Shown here: positions 7,956-15,291 of the stretch, one piece after another
Layout: the number at the start of each line of letters is the position of its first letter
Position numbering within the stretch: position 1 is the first letter of the stretch
Source: an uncultured Collinsella sp.
GTDB lineage: Bacteria; Actinomycetota; Coriobacteriia; Coriobacteriales; Coriobacteriaceae
Length of the DNA: 27,235 bases
Direction: 5' to 3'
Assembly (NCBI GenBank): GCA_900757505.1
Contig: CAAEOE010000041.1
Location: 1 to 27,235 of the forward strand
Made by a program: the position numbers and the translations under genes
The notes under the pieces: model-generated
The model's database searches: none
The model's input: the letters and a program-made list of their open reading frames with translations, nothing else
What the model was told of the DNA's origin: nothing

Positions 7956-9680
7956 CTACGAGCGCAGTGTAATTTTATCGCGCAGCGACTTGAGGTCTTC
8001 GGTGACGGTGCGGTCTTCCTGGATCATCTTCTGGACCTTTTTGTAGCTCGTGCTGACGGTCGAGTGGTTGCGGTTGCCAAATTCGGCGCCCACCGCCGTG
8101 GTCGTCATCTCGCACATCTCGATGGCCAGGTAGATAGCGATATGGCGTGCTTTGGCGATATTGGCGTTGCGACGCGGGCCGATGAGCTCCTCGTGCGTCA
8201 CGCCGTACTGCTCTTCGATGACGGACTGAACCGTCTGGACGTTGATCTTTTTGGCCGATGTGTCGAAGTACTGGCTGGCGATGGCATCGATATCGTCAAA
8301 GGTGAGCTCCCCGCCCTCGCGCTCGCGGTCGCCCGCCTCGCCGGCGCAGCGCTCGCAAAAGCTCTCGAGTTCGCGGATGTTGGTGCCTGAGACCTCGGCC
8401 ATGTGTTTAAAGTGCTCGTCGGTCAGGTGCCCACCGTCGCCCCCATAGGCCGCCAGCAGCGAGTCGTCTCCTGCCTCGGGAGCGGCGACGATGGTGTTCT
8501 CGTAATAGCGCTGCAAGATCTTGTATTTCATCTCGTAGCTGGGCTCTGCGACCAGGCAGAGCATGCCGGCGTTGAAGCGGCTGGTCAGACGCTCGTCCAT
8601 GCTCAGGTCCTTGGGGGCACGGTCTGCCGCGATGACGACCTTCTTGTTATTGCGGATGAACTCGTCCATGAGCTGGAAGAAGTAGTCCACGCTCGCGCGC
8701 TTGCCGATGATGTTTTGGATGTCATCGATGATGAGCACGTCCACGCCGTGGTACGCCTGCATGATGGGAGCGTTGCTCTTCTTTTGACGGTCGAACTCGG
8801 TCATCAGGTCGTCCAGATACGCCTGGGAGTTGGCATACTTGACCTTGATCTCGGGCGACTTCTCGGCGAGCTCGTTTTTGATGGCAAGCAGCAGGTGCGT
8901 CTTGCCCAGGCCCGATTTGCCGTAGATGAACAGCGATGTGCACGTGCCGCGCTCGTCCGCGAGGGCGGCAAACTTGAGTGCCGAGCGATAGGCATGGCTG
9001 TTCTCGGGGCCGTAGACAAAGTTCTCAAAGGTAAATTTTGAGTTCGCGGCGAGCGGGGCTCCATCCGTATTCTGCTCGGCCGGCACGGTCGGTGCTGGCA
9101 CGGGTGAAGCGGGGGTCGCAGCTTGCGTGGATTTGGTCGGCGCTCCGCCCTTCATCTGGTTCATCATGCGGCGAAAATCGTCGGCCGAGAGCGTGTTTTT
9201 GATTGCAATGCCCGAATCCGCGCCCGCCGCTGCGTCGTGAGCAATGGGCATGTGCGTGACGGGTGCGTTCGTTGACATCGCCGCCGCGGTTGGCAACGGT
9301 GCCATGGTTTCACGGGAAACATCGCTGTGCTGGTGCTCGATTGTCTGTGCGTCGCCTGCGGAGGCCGCCGCCGCCGGGGAAGCGGCGGGAGCCGTGGCGG
9401 ACGCCGTCGCGGCAGCGGATTCCGTCACGGCGCCTTGTGGTGCCACGATGTCGAGCGCAATCGGTGCAAAGGCGATTTCTTCCAGATAGGCCTCAATAGT
9501 CGGCTGATGCTTTTTGAGCTGCGCGATGGCAAAGCGCGAGGGGGCCTCGATCGTGAGCGTATCTTCGGTCAGGCTTATGGCGCGCGATTGCCCCAGCATG
9601 TTGATGAGGCGTGCATCTTGGCCGTCGCGCTGGCAAAAGGCGATGGCATCCCCCAGGATGATGCTTGCTTCCTCGTCCAC
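7956..9680 (-). CDS. dnaA: Chromosomal replication initiator protein DnaA
   Basis: Initiator AAA+ ATPase that binds DnaA boxes and opens oriC. The 574-residue product has domain I at about 1-75, a long Ala/Pro/Ser-rich linker (domain II) at about 80-215, AAA+ Walker A GKSGLGKT (254-261) and Walker B VLIIDD (315-320), and the C-terminal box-binding helix-turn-helix around GNRNHSTV. It is longer than the roughly 450-residue family norm because of the linker. GTG at 9680 follows GGGAGAG and lies only 15 bp after the stop of the upstream ATPase gene, so dnaA probably shares its transcript. The linker DNA contains a near-parS site (9306-9321). Confidence 0.98.
   Translation of the reverse strand: MDEEASIILGDAIAFCQRDGQDARLINMLGQSRAISLTEDTLTIEAPSRFAIAQLKKHQPTIEAYLEEIAFAPIALDIVAPQGAVTESAAATASATAPAASPAAAASAGDAQTIEHQHSDVSRETMAPLPTAAAMSTNAPVTHMPIAHDAAAGADSGIAIKNTLSADDFRRMMNQMKGGAPTKSTQAATPASPVPAPTVPAEQNTDGAPLAANSKFTFENFVYGPENSHAYRSALKFAALADERGTCTSLFIYGKSGLGKTHLLLAIKNELAEKSPEIKVKYANSQAYLDDLMTEFDRQKKSNAPIMQAYHGVDVLIIDDIQNIIGKRASVDYFFQLMDEFIRNNKKVVIAADRAPKDLSMDERLTSRFNAGMLCLVAEPSYEMKYKILQRYYENTIVAAPEAGDDSLLAAYGGDGGHLTDEHFKHMAEVSGTNIRELESFCERCAGEAGDREREGGELTFDDIDAIASQYFDTSAKKINVQTVQSVIEEQYGVTHEELIGPRRNANIAKARHIAIYLAIEMCEMTTTAVGAEFGNRNHSTVSTSYKKVQKMIQEDRTVTEDLKSLRDKITLRS
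9306..9321. promoter_or_regulatory. parS-like ParB binding site inside dnaA
   Basis: The 14-mer GTTTCACGGGAAAC (9307-9320) differs at one base from the parS core GTTTCACGTGAAAC. Over the full 16-mer there are two mismatches. It falls in the poorly constrained domain II linker, where the minus strand encodes VSRET. Confidence 0.6.
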
Positions 9681-9695
9681 TGTCTCTCCCGTTCT

Positions 9696-11120
9696 TTAGC
9701 TCTGAGCTCGCACGCGAGCGGCGCCGAGTTCGGTCAGATGGTATTTCTGGCCATGCTTGATGACCAAGCCGGCCTGCGCCAAGTCATTGAGCGTGCGTGA
9801 CCAAGTGGGGGCCGAGTTTCCAAACGCCCTCGCCAGATCGGTTGCACCGCACGCTTGATTTTGCGCTAGATAGCCCAGCGCGGCGTTGCCGCGATCGCTT
9901 ACGAACACGTCCGGTTGTGGCTGCGCATACTGATTTGCTGCATTAGGATACATCATTTGAGCTGCTGGTTGTTGAGAACTCTGTATCGGCGGCATTTGCT
10001 GTTGAAAACTTTGAGGCCACTGTTGGTAAGGCTGCGGAGGCATCTGCTGGGCCCAGGGGTTGTACTGCTGCTGCGGCATCTGCTGGTACGGCTGCTGATA
10101 TCCCTGCTGGTACTGCTGCGGGAACTGCTGGCCGTACCCCAGCGGCGGCATCTGCTGATATGGATATCCCTGTTGGTACGGCTGATAGCCCATTTGCTGG
10201 CCACCCGGTGCGCCCGTCGCCTGCTGCATTGCTGCTGCATCCTGATCCGCCAGCGGCACGGCCTCTGGCATGTTTGGCGGCATCGACATCGATGTCGCCT
10301 GGGGCTCTTGTGTGGGAAGCATTCCGGGCTGCTGCATCTGCCTCACGGGGGGCTGCATCTGCTGCGTTGCCATGGGCTGCTGCGCAAAAGCTCCCGGTAG
10401 GGGATATGTGGGCTGCTCCGTCTCGGGCCGCACGGCAGCACCGCGTCCGCCGGCACGCTCGATTTCCTGCACTCGTTTAGGGTTCAGGCTTACCGTAACC
10501 ACGGTGCCGTTGCCCATGTTGTCCTCGATGGATACGGCACCGCCGGCGTTTTCCAAATACTCCTGCACCATGGGAAACCCTGCTCCGGTTCCACGGATAT
10601 AGCGCTTCATCTTGCTGTTTGCGCTGGTAACGCCAAAGTCGAAAGCGCGTTCCTTGTCGTCGATGCCGGGTCCTTGATCAGCAAAGCGGATGGTGTCTCC
10701 GCCGTCCAGAATCGAGATGATGGGCTCTGCAAAGTGTGCGTGGATAAAGTTTTCGACAATCTCGCGGATGACCATGAGCGAGATATGGCCACCTTGTTCT
10801 TTCATGCACTGGTAGACGGTGTTGGTCGTCTCTTCCAAATACGTGCGGACATCTTGCGGATCAATGACGATCACACGCGGTGTCGACAGCATGTCGTCAT
10901 AGACGGCGATGCGCGCGGCGTACATGGCTTTTGGCGCCTGCGTTGTCGTCTGTTCACCTTCGTCACGCTCTTCGCGCACGCCGGTGATGTGCTCGTTGTC
11001 GGGTGCCGGGTCTCCGGAATCGACCATGGTGTAAAAGTCGTCAGACATGCCGCTCGCAATCTTCCAAAAGGTTTCGAACAAATAGTAGCTCACCGTGCAA
11101 TGTTTCTCATCTTTCGACAA
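9696..11120 (-). CDS. GHKL ATPase (SpoIIAB/RsbW-like) with Q/P/Y-rich linker and C-terminal winged-helix-like domain
   Basis: I do not recognise a named gene. Residues about 85-212 form a GHKL ATPase of the anti-sigma/SpoIIAB type: an N-box with Glu120 and Asn124 in REIVENFIHAH, G1 DQGPGID (148-154), G2 GTGAGFPMVQEYL (177-189) and a closing GTVVTVSL strand. There is no phosphoacceptor-His domain and no membrane segment, so it is not a standard sensor kinase. Residues about 240-403 are low-complexity (Gln, Pro, Tyr, Met; PYQQ/GYQQ/QQMP units). Residues about 404-474 look like a winged helix (LARAFGNSAPTWSRTLNDLAQAGLV, then a short wing). It lies 15 bp upstream of dnaA, and its upstream region carries DnaA boxes, so a link to dnaA expression or initiation is inferred. 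The TTG start at 11120 lacks a good ribosome-binding site. GTG (about 11093) or ATG (11048, MSDDFYTM) are alternatives. Confidence 0.8.
   Translation of the reverse strand: MSKDEKHCTVSYYLFETFWKIASGMSDDFYTMVDSGDPAPDNEHITGVREERDEGEQTTTQAPKAMYAARIAVYDDMLSTPRVIVIDPQDVRTYLEETTNTVYQCMKEQGGHISLMVIREIVENFIHAHFAEPIISILDGGDTIRFADQGPGIDDKERAFDFGVTSANSKMKRYIRGTGAGFPMVQEYLENAGGAVSIEDNMGNGTVVTVSLNPKRVQEIERAGGRGAAVRPETEQPTYPLPGAFAQQPMATQQMQPPVRQMQQPGMLPTQEPQATSMSMPPNMPEAVPLADQDAAAMQQATGAPGGQQMGYQPYQQGYPYQQMPPLGYGQQFPQQYQQGYQQPYQQMPQQQYNPWAQQMPPQPYQQWPQSFQQQMPPIQSSQQPAAQMMYPNAANQYAQPQPDVFVSDRGNAALGYLAQNQACGATDLARAFGNSAPTWSRTLNDLAQAGLVIKHGQKYHLTELGAARVRAQS
9969..10193 (-). repeat. Imperfect codon repeat encoding the Q/P/Y-rich linker
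   Basis: On the plus strand this is a run of CTGCTG-rich imperfect units. On the coding strand it gives repeated PYQQ, GYQQ and QQMP units (about residues 310-384 of the ATPase protein). It contains two DnaA-box-like 9-mers, TGTTGAGAA (9970-9978) and TGTTGAAAA (10000-10008). Repeat number could vary between strains. Confidence 0.75.
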
Positions 11121-11217
11121 ACTTTCAAAACCTGTTGAAAACTTTGGAAAACGGACGAAAAGTTCTCAACATTGCCAACATGACCTGTTGAAAACTCGAT
11201 GAAATATCGTGAAAAGT
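11111..11217. other. Second DnaA-box cluster (origin part upstream of the ATPase-dnaA pair)
   Basis: The intergenic DNA at the divergence point carries CTTTCGACA (11111-11119), TGTTGAAAA (11133-11141), TTCTCAACA (11163-11171), TGTTGAAAA (11186-11194) and CGTGAAAAG (11209-11217, weak). The 12-mer CCTGTTGAAAAC occurs twice here and once, inverted, in the dnaA-dnaN gap (7931-7942). TTTCGACAA also occurs in both clusters. This matches a bipartite origin. The TTG start of the ATPase gene touches the cluster. Confidence 0.75.
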
Positions 11218-11291
11218 TGCCATGCACCGCTAAATCGAACTCGGCTTATGGGGGAACCGTGTGAACTGCGCGACCTTTTACCTTTGATTTC

Positions 11292-11321
11292 TTGACATTT
11301 GAACATTGATTTCCCTACAAT
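11292..11321 (+). promoter_or_regulatory. Promoter of rpmH-rnpA
   Basis: A perfect -35 TTGACA (11292-11297) and a near-perfect -10 TACAAT (11316-11321) are separated by 18 bp. They lie about 75 bp upstream of rpmH on the same strand. This is the clearest promoter in the window. Confidence 0.85.
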
Positions 11322-11393
11322 CTTCAAGCTCACGTGTCTATATCTGCGTCCGCGCTCCCGCGGACACTCGAAATGCAGCAGGAGGAACTTAAG

Positions 11394-11528
11394 ATGAAGC
11401 GTACGTATCAGCCTAATAAGCGTAAGCGTGCCAAGACCCATGGCTTCCGTGCCCGTATGGCCACCAAGGGTGGTCGTGCCGTGCTCGCCCGTCGCCGCGC
11501 CAAGGGCCGCAAGCGTCTCACTGTCTAG
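11394..11528 (+). CDS. rpmH: 50S ribosomal protein L34
   Basis: A 44-residue, very basic ribosomal protein starting MKRTYQPNKRKRAKTHGFR, the L34 signature, and ending GRKRLTV. ATG at 11394 has AGGAGG (11380-11385) eight bases upstream. A longer in-frame reading from 11334 would include the leader and is rejected. It is the first gene of the rightward arm, behind a strong promoter, and is followed 20 bp later by rnpA. This is the usual neighbour of dnaA in bacteria. Confidence 0.98.
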   Translation: MKRTYQPNKRKRAKTHGFRARMATKGGRAVLARRRAKGRKRLTV

Positions 11529-11548
11529 CAGCGATACACACATCTCGC

Positions 11549-11887
11549 ATGAAGACTATTAAGTCTCGGCAAGATTTCGAGCATGTGTTCAGTCAGGGGC
11601 GTCGTTTCAATCACCCTCTGATTCGAATGACCATATGTGAATCGGTTGGCGAAGGCGACTCCGGAAGGGTCGCCTTCGTTGGTGCTAAACGGCTCGGTTG
11701 TGCAGTTGTGCGCAACCGTTCTAAGCGTGTGATGCGCGAGGCCGCCCGCAGCTGCGGATTTCCCGTTGCGGGTTATGACATCATCTTGTTCGCAACTCCC
11801 AAGACGAGGGTTTCCTCGCCGCAGGAGATGAACAAGGCATTGCGTTCGCTTGTGAAACGCGCCGGCGTTGCCGGGGAGGAGCGATGA
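11549..11887 (+). CDS. rnpA: Ribonuclease P protein component
   Basis: Protein subunit that assists the catalytic RNase P RNA in tRNA 5' maturation. The 112-residue product has the family core RVAFVGAKRLGCAVVRNRSKRVMREA (about 40-65), with the conserved RNR/K-R stretch that binds RNA. No clear ribosome-binding site precedes ATG 11549, so translation may depend on rpmH 20 bp upstream. The stop overlaps the yidD start (ATGA). Confidence 0.96.
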   Translation: MKTIKSRQDFEHVFSQGRRFNHPLIRMTICESVGEGDSGRVAFVGAKRLGCAVVRNRSKRVMREAARSCGFPVAGYDIILFATPKTRVSSPQEMNKALRSLVKRAGVAGEER

Positions 11888-12108
11888 GCAATCACGTTTT
11901 GCGACGTGTTGCCATCGCTCCTATTCGCATATATCAACAGGTTATTTCGCCCTTATTGCCTGACGCCTGCATTTATTACCCAACGTGCTCGCAATACGCC
12001 GTCCAGGCGATTGAGAAGTACGGTGTTTTGAGAGGCTGCTGGCTTGCCGTGAGGCGCATCGCTCGCTGCAATCCCCTGCACGTCGGCGGTTATGACCCTG
12101 TGCCCTAG
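11884..12108 (+). CDS. yidD: Membrane protein insertion efficiency factor YidD
   Basis: A 74-residue protein with the YidD core: IRIYQQVISPLLPDACIYYPTCSQYAVQAI followed by RRIARCNPLHVGGYDPVP. The conserved cysteines of CIYYPTCS and RCNP are present. The family is a small membrane-associated factor encoded between rnpA and yidC, thought to help YidC-dependent insertion. ATG overlaps the rnpA stop by four bases, with GGGGAGGAG just upstream, so it is coupled. The stop is 29 bp before yidC. Confidence 0.95.
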   Translation: MSNHVLRRVAIAPIRIYQQVISPLLPDACIYYPTCSQYAVQAIEKYGVLRGCWLAVRRIARCNPLHVGGYDPVP

Positions 12109-12137
12109 CGGGCACTCGCTATCGGAGGAAAACTTAC

Positions 12138-12908
12138 ATGTGGGATTGGATCGTTAACATCCTTTTCGAGCTGCTCAAGCTCATCCAGACCTTTGCGGTC
12201 GACTGGGGCCTGTCCATCATCATCCTGGTGGTCATCATCCGTCTGCTGCTGACGCCGCTTATGCTCAAGTCGACCAAGTCGACGGCTCGCATGCAGGTGC
12301 TGCAGCCCAAGATGCTCGAGATTCAGGAGCGCTATGCCGACGATCCTCAGCGCCAGGCCGAGGAGATGCAGAAGTTCTACAGCGAGAACAAGTTCAACCC
12401 GATGGCTGGTTGTTTGCCGCTGTTGATCCAGATGCCTGTCCTGTTCGCCCTGTTTACGTTGCTGCGCAACCTGCCGCAGTACTTTAACGACGGCACGTTC
12501 TCGTTCTTCAACTTCCTGCCCGACCTGACCACCACGCCGAGCGCTTCCTTTGCCGATGGCTTTATGGTTGCGCTGCCTGCGCTGGTCTGCCTGATTCTGT
12601 TCGCCGTCCTGACCCTGATTCCGCAGCTCTATATGTCGCGCAACCAGACCGGCCAGCAGGCTCAGAGCATGCGTATGATGGCTGTTGTCATGACGGTCAT
12701 GATGCTTTGGATGGGCTGGAGCCTTCCCGTTGGTGTTCTGCTGTACTACGACGTCTCGTCTGCTTGGCAGGTTATCCAGCAGATTTTTGTGACGCAGAAG
12801 GTTATCGAGAAGGCCAAGGCCGATGAGGAGGAGCGTCTTAAGAACGCGCCGCTGCAGGTTGAGGTCACTCGTCGAGAGAAGAAGCCGCGCCCGCACAAGA
12901 AGAAGTAG
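12138..12908 (+). CDS. yidC: Membrane protein insertase YidC (Oxa1 family)
   Basis: Inserts and folds membrane proteins, alone or with SecYEG. The 256-residue product is the short Gram-positive type without the large periplasmic domain. The first membrane segment, WGLSIIILVVIIRLLLTPLM, carries the conserved arginine of the hydrophilic groove. A charged cytoplasmic hairpin (about 45-85) is followed by CLPLLIQMPVLFALFTLL and further hydrophobic segments, ending in a basic tail (TRREKKPRPHKKK). There is no obvious signal peptide or lipobox; it begins MWDWIVNILFELLKLI. ATG at 12138 follows GGAGG. A 12-bp palindrome lies just after the stop. Confidence 0.96.
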   Translation: MWDWIVNILFELLKLIQTFAVDWGLSIIILVVIIRLLLTPLMLKSTKSTARMQVLQPKMLEIQERYADDPQRQAEEMQKFYSENKFNPMAGCLPLLIQMPVLFALFTLLRNLPQYFNDGTFSFFNFLPDLTTTPSASFADGFMVALPALVCLILFAVLTLIPQLYMSRNQTGQQAQSMRMMAVVMTVMMLWMGWSLPVGVLLYYDVSSAWQVIQQIFVTQKVIEKAKADEEERLKNAPLQVEVTRREKKPRPHKKK

Positions 12909-12925
12909 TGGGATATCAATCTTAT

Positions 12926-12937
12926 TTAGGTACCTAA
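12926..12937. repeat. 12-bp palindrome TTAGGTACCTAA, copy 1
   Basis: A perfect palindrome in the 44-bp yidC-khpB gap. The same 12-mer plus the following C recurs at 16430-16441. It is too short for a terminator and has no T-run. The function is unknown. Confidence 0.6.
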
Positions 12938-12952
12938 CTTTTGGAGTACGTT

Positions 12953-13522
12953 ATGTCTGAAGAGATCATCGAGGATATGCTTGAGGAGGTTGCCCCGCAG
13001 GTCGCGGGCGATTATCCCGAGATTGCACAGCGCTACAAGGCTGGTGAAGAGCTGACCGATGAGGAGCTCGACACCATTGCCGATGTTGCTATTTCCATCC
13101 TGCGTTCCATCCTTTCGCACTTCGATGCCGCCAACTCTCCTATCGATGAGTATGAGGGCGACGAAGGTGAGCTGATTTTGGATGTAACGGCTCCCGACCT
13201 TGCTGTTCTCATTGGCCGTCATGGTCGCACCCTTGATGCCCTTCAGGTTATGTTCTCTTTGCTGGTGAGCCGCAAACTTGGCTTTAGGTATCCGGTTGTA
13301 GTGGACGTCGAGGGATACAAGAGCCGCCGTCAGGACAAGGTTGCCTCCATGGCTCAGTCTGCTGCCGAGCGTGCCATTCGCACTCATAAGAGTGTTTCGC
13401 TTCCGCCCATGAATGCCTACGAGCGTCGACTGGTTCACATTGCACTTCGTGGCAATGATGCCGTCGATACTCATTCTGAGGGTTCTGACCCTGATCGCCA
13501 TGTGGTGATTGTTGCTCGATAA
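12953..13522 (+). CDS. khpB: KH-R3H RNA-binding protein (Jag/KhpB family)
   Basis: A 189-residue protein. Residues 1-60 are acidic and helical. The KH domain has the GxxG loop in LIGRHGRTLDALQ (about 90-102). The R3H domain has ERRLVH, with the Arg-x3-His signature (about 158-165). The family binds RNA and affects cell-wall growth and division in Gram-positives, and it lies next to yidC as here. It lacks the N-terminal Jag_N domain of longer homologues. I choose ATG 12953 because GGAG lies six bases upstream. The in-frame TTG at 12941 would precede that site. Confidence 0.92.
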   Translation: MSEEIIEDMLEEVAPQVAGDYPEIAQRYKAGEELTDEELDTIADVAISILRSILSHFDAANSPIDEYEGDEGELILDVTAPDLAVLIGRHGRTLDALQVMFSLLVSRKLGFRYPVVVDVEGYKSRRQDKVASMAQSAAERAIRTHKSVSLPPMNAYERRLVHIALRGNDAVDTHSEGSDPDRHVVIVAR

Positions 13523-13540
13523 TCTACTCGAGTTTATGCT

Positions 13541-13572
13541 AAGGGGACGTGGTTTCCACGTCCCCTTTTTTT
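13541..13572 (+). terminator. Rho-independent terminator after khpB
   Basis: A 12-bp perfect stem (13541-13552 with 13556-13567), 3-base loop TTT and a run of seven T (13566-13572). It closes the rpmH-khpB group 18 bp after the khpB stop. Confidence 0.93.
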
Positions 13573-13618
13573 GTCAAAAGTTCTCGATACGCTGATTTTT
13601 GTCAGAAAGGAGCTTTCG

Positions 13619-14356
13619 TTGTTAGTACTTACCGATCAGCAGGCTGACGAGATGTTGAGTCGTCTAACTTCCTATTGCAAAGAGTATTCCTTGAGCGTAA
13701 CTGATGTTGAGCTGAGGAAATGTATCCAGCATTTGGATTTGGTTCTTGAAACAAATAAGACAACCAATCTCACCCGTATTCTTAACGTAGAAGATGCTGT
13801 AGTACTTCATATCCTCGACTCACTTGTTTTGCTCCCCTATATCAATAAGGCTCCTGAGGGAGCTTTGCTCGATATGGGAACAGGTGCGGGCTTCCCTGGT
13901 ATTCCATTAACCATAACCACGCATCGTAAAGCTACTTATATTGACTCTGTTGGCAAGAAGGTTGATGCTGTTAATTCCTTTGTCCATGCTCTTGGATTGA
14001 AACATGCTCATGCGGTTCATGATCGTCTTGAAGAATATGCTCGAAGCCATAAGAAGCAGTTCTCTGTTGTAACCGCCCGCGCACTGGCCCCTCTACCGAT
14101 TCTTGTTGAGTATGCGGCTCCGTATCTGAAGGATGGAGGGCTATTTGTTATCACCAAGGGCAATCCTTCGGATGAGGAGCTTGCTTCTGGCATGTCAGCT
14201 GCAAAGATTTGCGGCTTCACTTTGCTTCTGAATGACGCTATCGATTTGCCTGAGGGCCTGGGCCACAGGGAGTTCATTGTTCTTAAGAAGAGTCATCCAG
14301 CATCCGTTTCATTGCCTCGTGCAAATGGCATGGCAAAGAAGAATCCGCTTGCCTAG
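13619..14356 (+). CDS. rsmG: 16S rRNA (guanine527-N7)-methyltransferase
   Basis: SAM-dependent methyltransferase that makes m7G527 in 16S rRNA; loss gives low-level streptomycin resistance in other bacteria. The product is 245 residues. The SAM-binding motif LLDMGTGAGFPGIPL is present, followed by VTARALAPLPILVEYAAPYLKDGG with the family's conserved R-A. I place the start at TTG 13619, behind AAAGGAG with six-base spacing. A longer in-frame start at 13571 falls in the terminator T-run and is unlikely. Base composition is clearly lower in GC than in khpB or ddl. Three parS sites follow directly. Confidence 0.93.
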   Translation: MLVLTDQQADEMLSRLTSYCKEYSLSVTDVELRKCIQHLDLVLETNKTTNLTRILNVEDAVVLHILDSLVLLPYINKAPEGALLDMGTGAGFPGIPLTITTHRKATYIDSVGKKVDAVNSFVHALGLKHAHAVHDRLEEYARSHKKQFSVVTARALAPLPILVEYAAPYLKDGGLFVITKGNPSDEELASGMSAAKICGFTLLLNDAIDLPEGLGHREFIVLKKSHPASVSLPRANGMAKKNPLA

Positions 14357-14357
14357 A

Positions 14358-14373
14358 TGTTTCACGTGAAACA
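14358..14373. promoter_or_regulatory. parS site 1
   Basis: TGTTTCACGTGAAACA, a perfect match to the bacterial parS consensus bound by ParB. It starts two bases after the rsmG stop. Confidence 0.96.
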
Positions 14374-14396
14374 TAATGGATACTAACAACTTGCAG

Positions 14397-14412
14397 TGTT
14401 TCACGTGAAACA
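14397..14412. promoter_or_regulatory. parS site 2
   Basis: TGTTTCACGTGAAACA, perfect parS, 39 bp centre to centre from site 1. Confidence 0.96.
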
Positions 14413-14435
14413 TGGCGGTTGATATCGAATCGGAA

Positions 14436-14451
14436 TGTTTTACGTGAAACA
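14436..14451. promoter_or_regulatory. parS site 3 (one mismatch)
   Basis: TGTTTTACGTGAAACA, one base off consensus, again exactly 39 bp from the previous site. It lies 39 bp before the parA start, so ParB binding could also affect parAB transcription. Confidence 0.9.
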
Positions 14452-14490
14452 TCCTCCGTTTGACAGCTTCAATACACACCAGGAGGGACC

Positions 14491-15291
14491 GTGGGATTTC
14501 GCGACGTTAAGCGTTCTAAGAGCGCAAAAGATACGCGTATTATTGCAATCATCAATCAAAAAGGCGGCGTCGGTAAGTCAACGACGGCTGTAAACCTTGC
14601 AGCAGCACTGGGTGAGCAGGGTCGTAAGACGCTGATTGTCGATTTTGATCCGCAAGGAAACAGCACCAGTGGATTCGGAATTGAAAAAGAAGACCTTGAT
14701 CACTGCATCTATGATGCATTGTTGAATGATGTGCCGGCAGAATCACTTGTTCTTGATACAAATTGCAAAAAGGTATTCGTAATTCCAGCTACAATTCAGC
14801 TTGCAGGCGCCGAAATTGAGCTCGTAAGCGCAATTGCACGTGAAACCCGCCTCAAAGATTTGCTTGAGCCGATTCAGGACGAGTTCGATTTTATTTTCAT
14901 TGACTGTCCTCCTTCGCTCGGCCTGCTTACTATCAACGCTTTGACCGCAGCAGACAGCGTTTTGATTCCGATCCAGTGCGAATATTACGCACTCGAGGGC
15001 GTTACGAAGCTGCTTGAGTCAATGAAGATGGTCAAATCAAGGCTGAACAAGGGCTTAGACACCTATGGTGTGCTTATGACCATGTATGACTCGCGTACTT
15101 CACTATCGAATCAGGTTGTTGAGGAGGTTCAATCGTACTTTGGTGATAAGGCGTTTAAGACGCTAATCCCCCGTACGGTTAAAATCTCCGAAGCTCCGTC
15201 TTTTGGAGAACCGGTAATTACCTATGCACCTCAAAATAAGGGTGCAAAAGCATATATGAACCTTGCAAAAGAGGTGATCAAGCGTGCCTAG
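14491..15291 (+). CDS. parA: Chromosome partitioning ATPase ParA (Soj)
   Basis: Walker-type ATPase that binds DNA and moves ParB-parS complexes. The 266 residues include a deviant Walker A KGGVGKST (about 25-32), DFDPQGNSTSG (the A' region) and FIDCPPSLGLLT (Walker B region). The short N-terminus without a helix-turn-helix indicates a chromosomal Soj type, not a plasmid type Ia ParA. GTG at 14491 follows AGGAGGG, with the same four-base spacing as at gyrA and gyrB. parS sites lie upstream and parB overlaps downstream. GC is lower than in flanking genes. A half-parS (14833-14846) lies in the coding region. Confidence 0.97.
   Translation: MGFRDVKRSKSAKDTRIIAIINQKGGVGKSTTAVNLAAALGEQGRKTLIVDFDPQGNSTSGFGIEKEDLDHCIYDALLNDVPAESLVLDTNCKKVFVIPATIQLAGAEIELVSAIARETRLKDLLEPIQDEFDFIFIDCPPSLGLLTINALTAADSVLIPIQCEYYALEGVTKLLESMKMVKSRLNKGLDTYGVLMTMYDSRTSLSNQVVEEVQSYFGDKAFKTLIPRTVKISEAPSFGEPVITYAPQNKGAKAYMNLAKEVIKRA

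Noticed and set aside
13571..13618. Longer rsmG start at 13571
   Set aside because: It lies in the terminator T-run without a ribosome-binding site. TTG 13619 has AAAGGAG at ideal spacing.
14460..14465. TTGACA upstream of parA as a -35 box
   Set aside because: No -10 element lies at 15-19 bp. That position falls on the ribosome-binding site.
14833..14846. Half-parS ATTGCACGTGAAAC inside parA
   Set aside because: Two mismatches in the left arm and a conserved coding context. Too weak to call.
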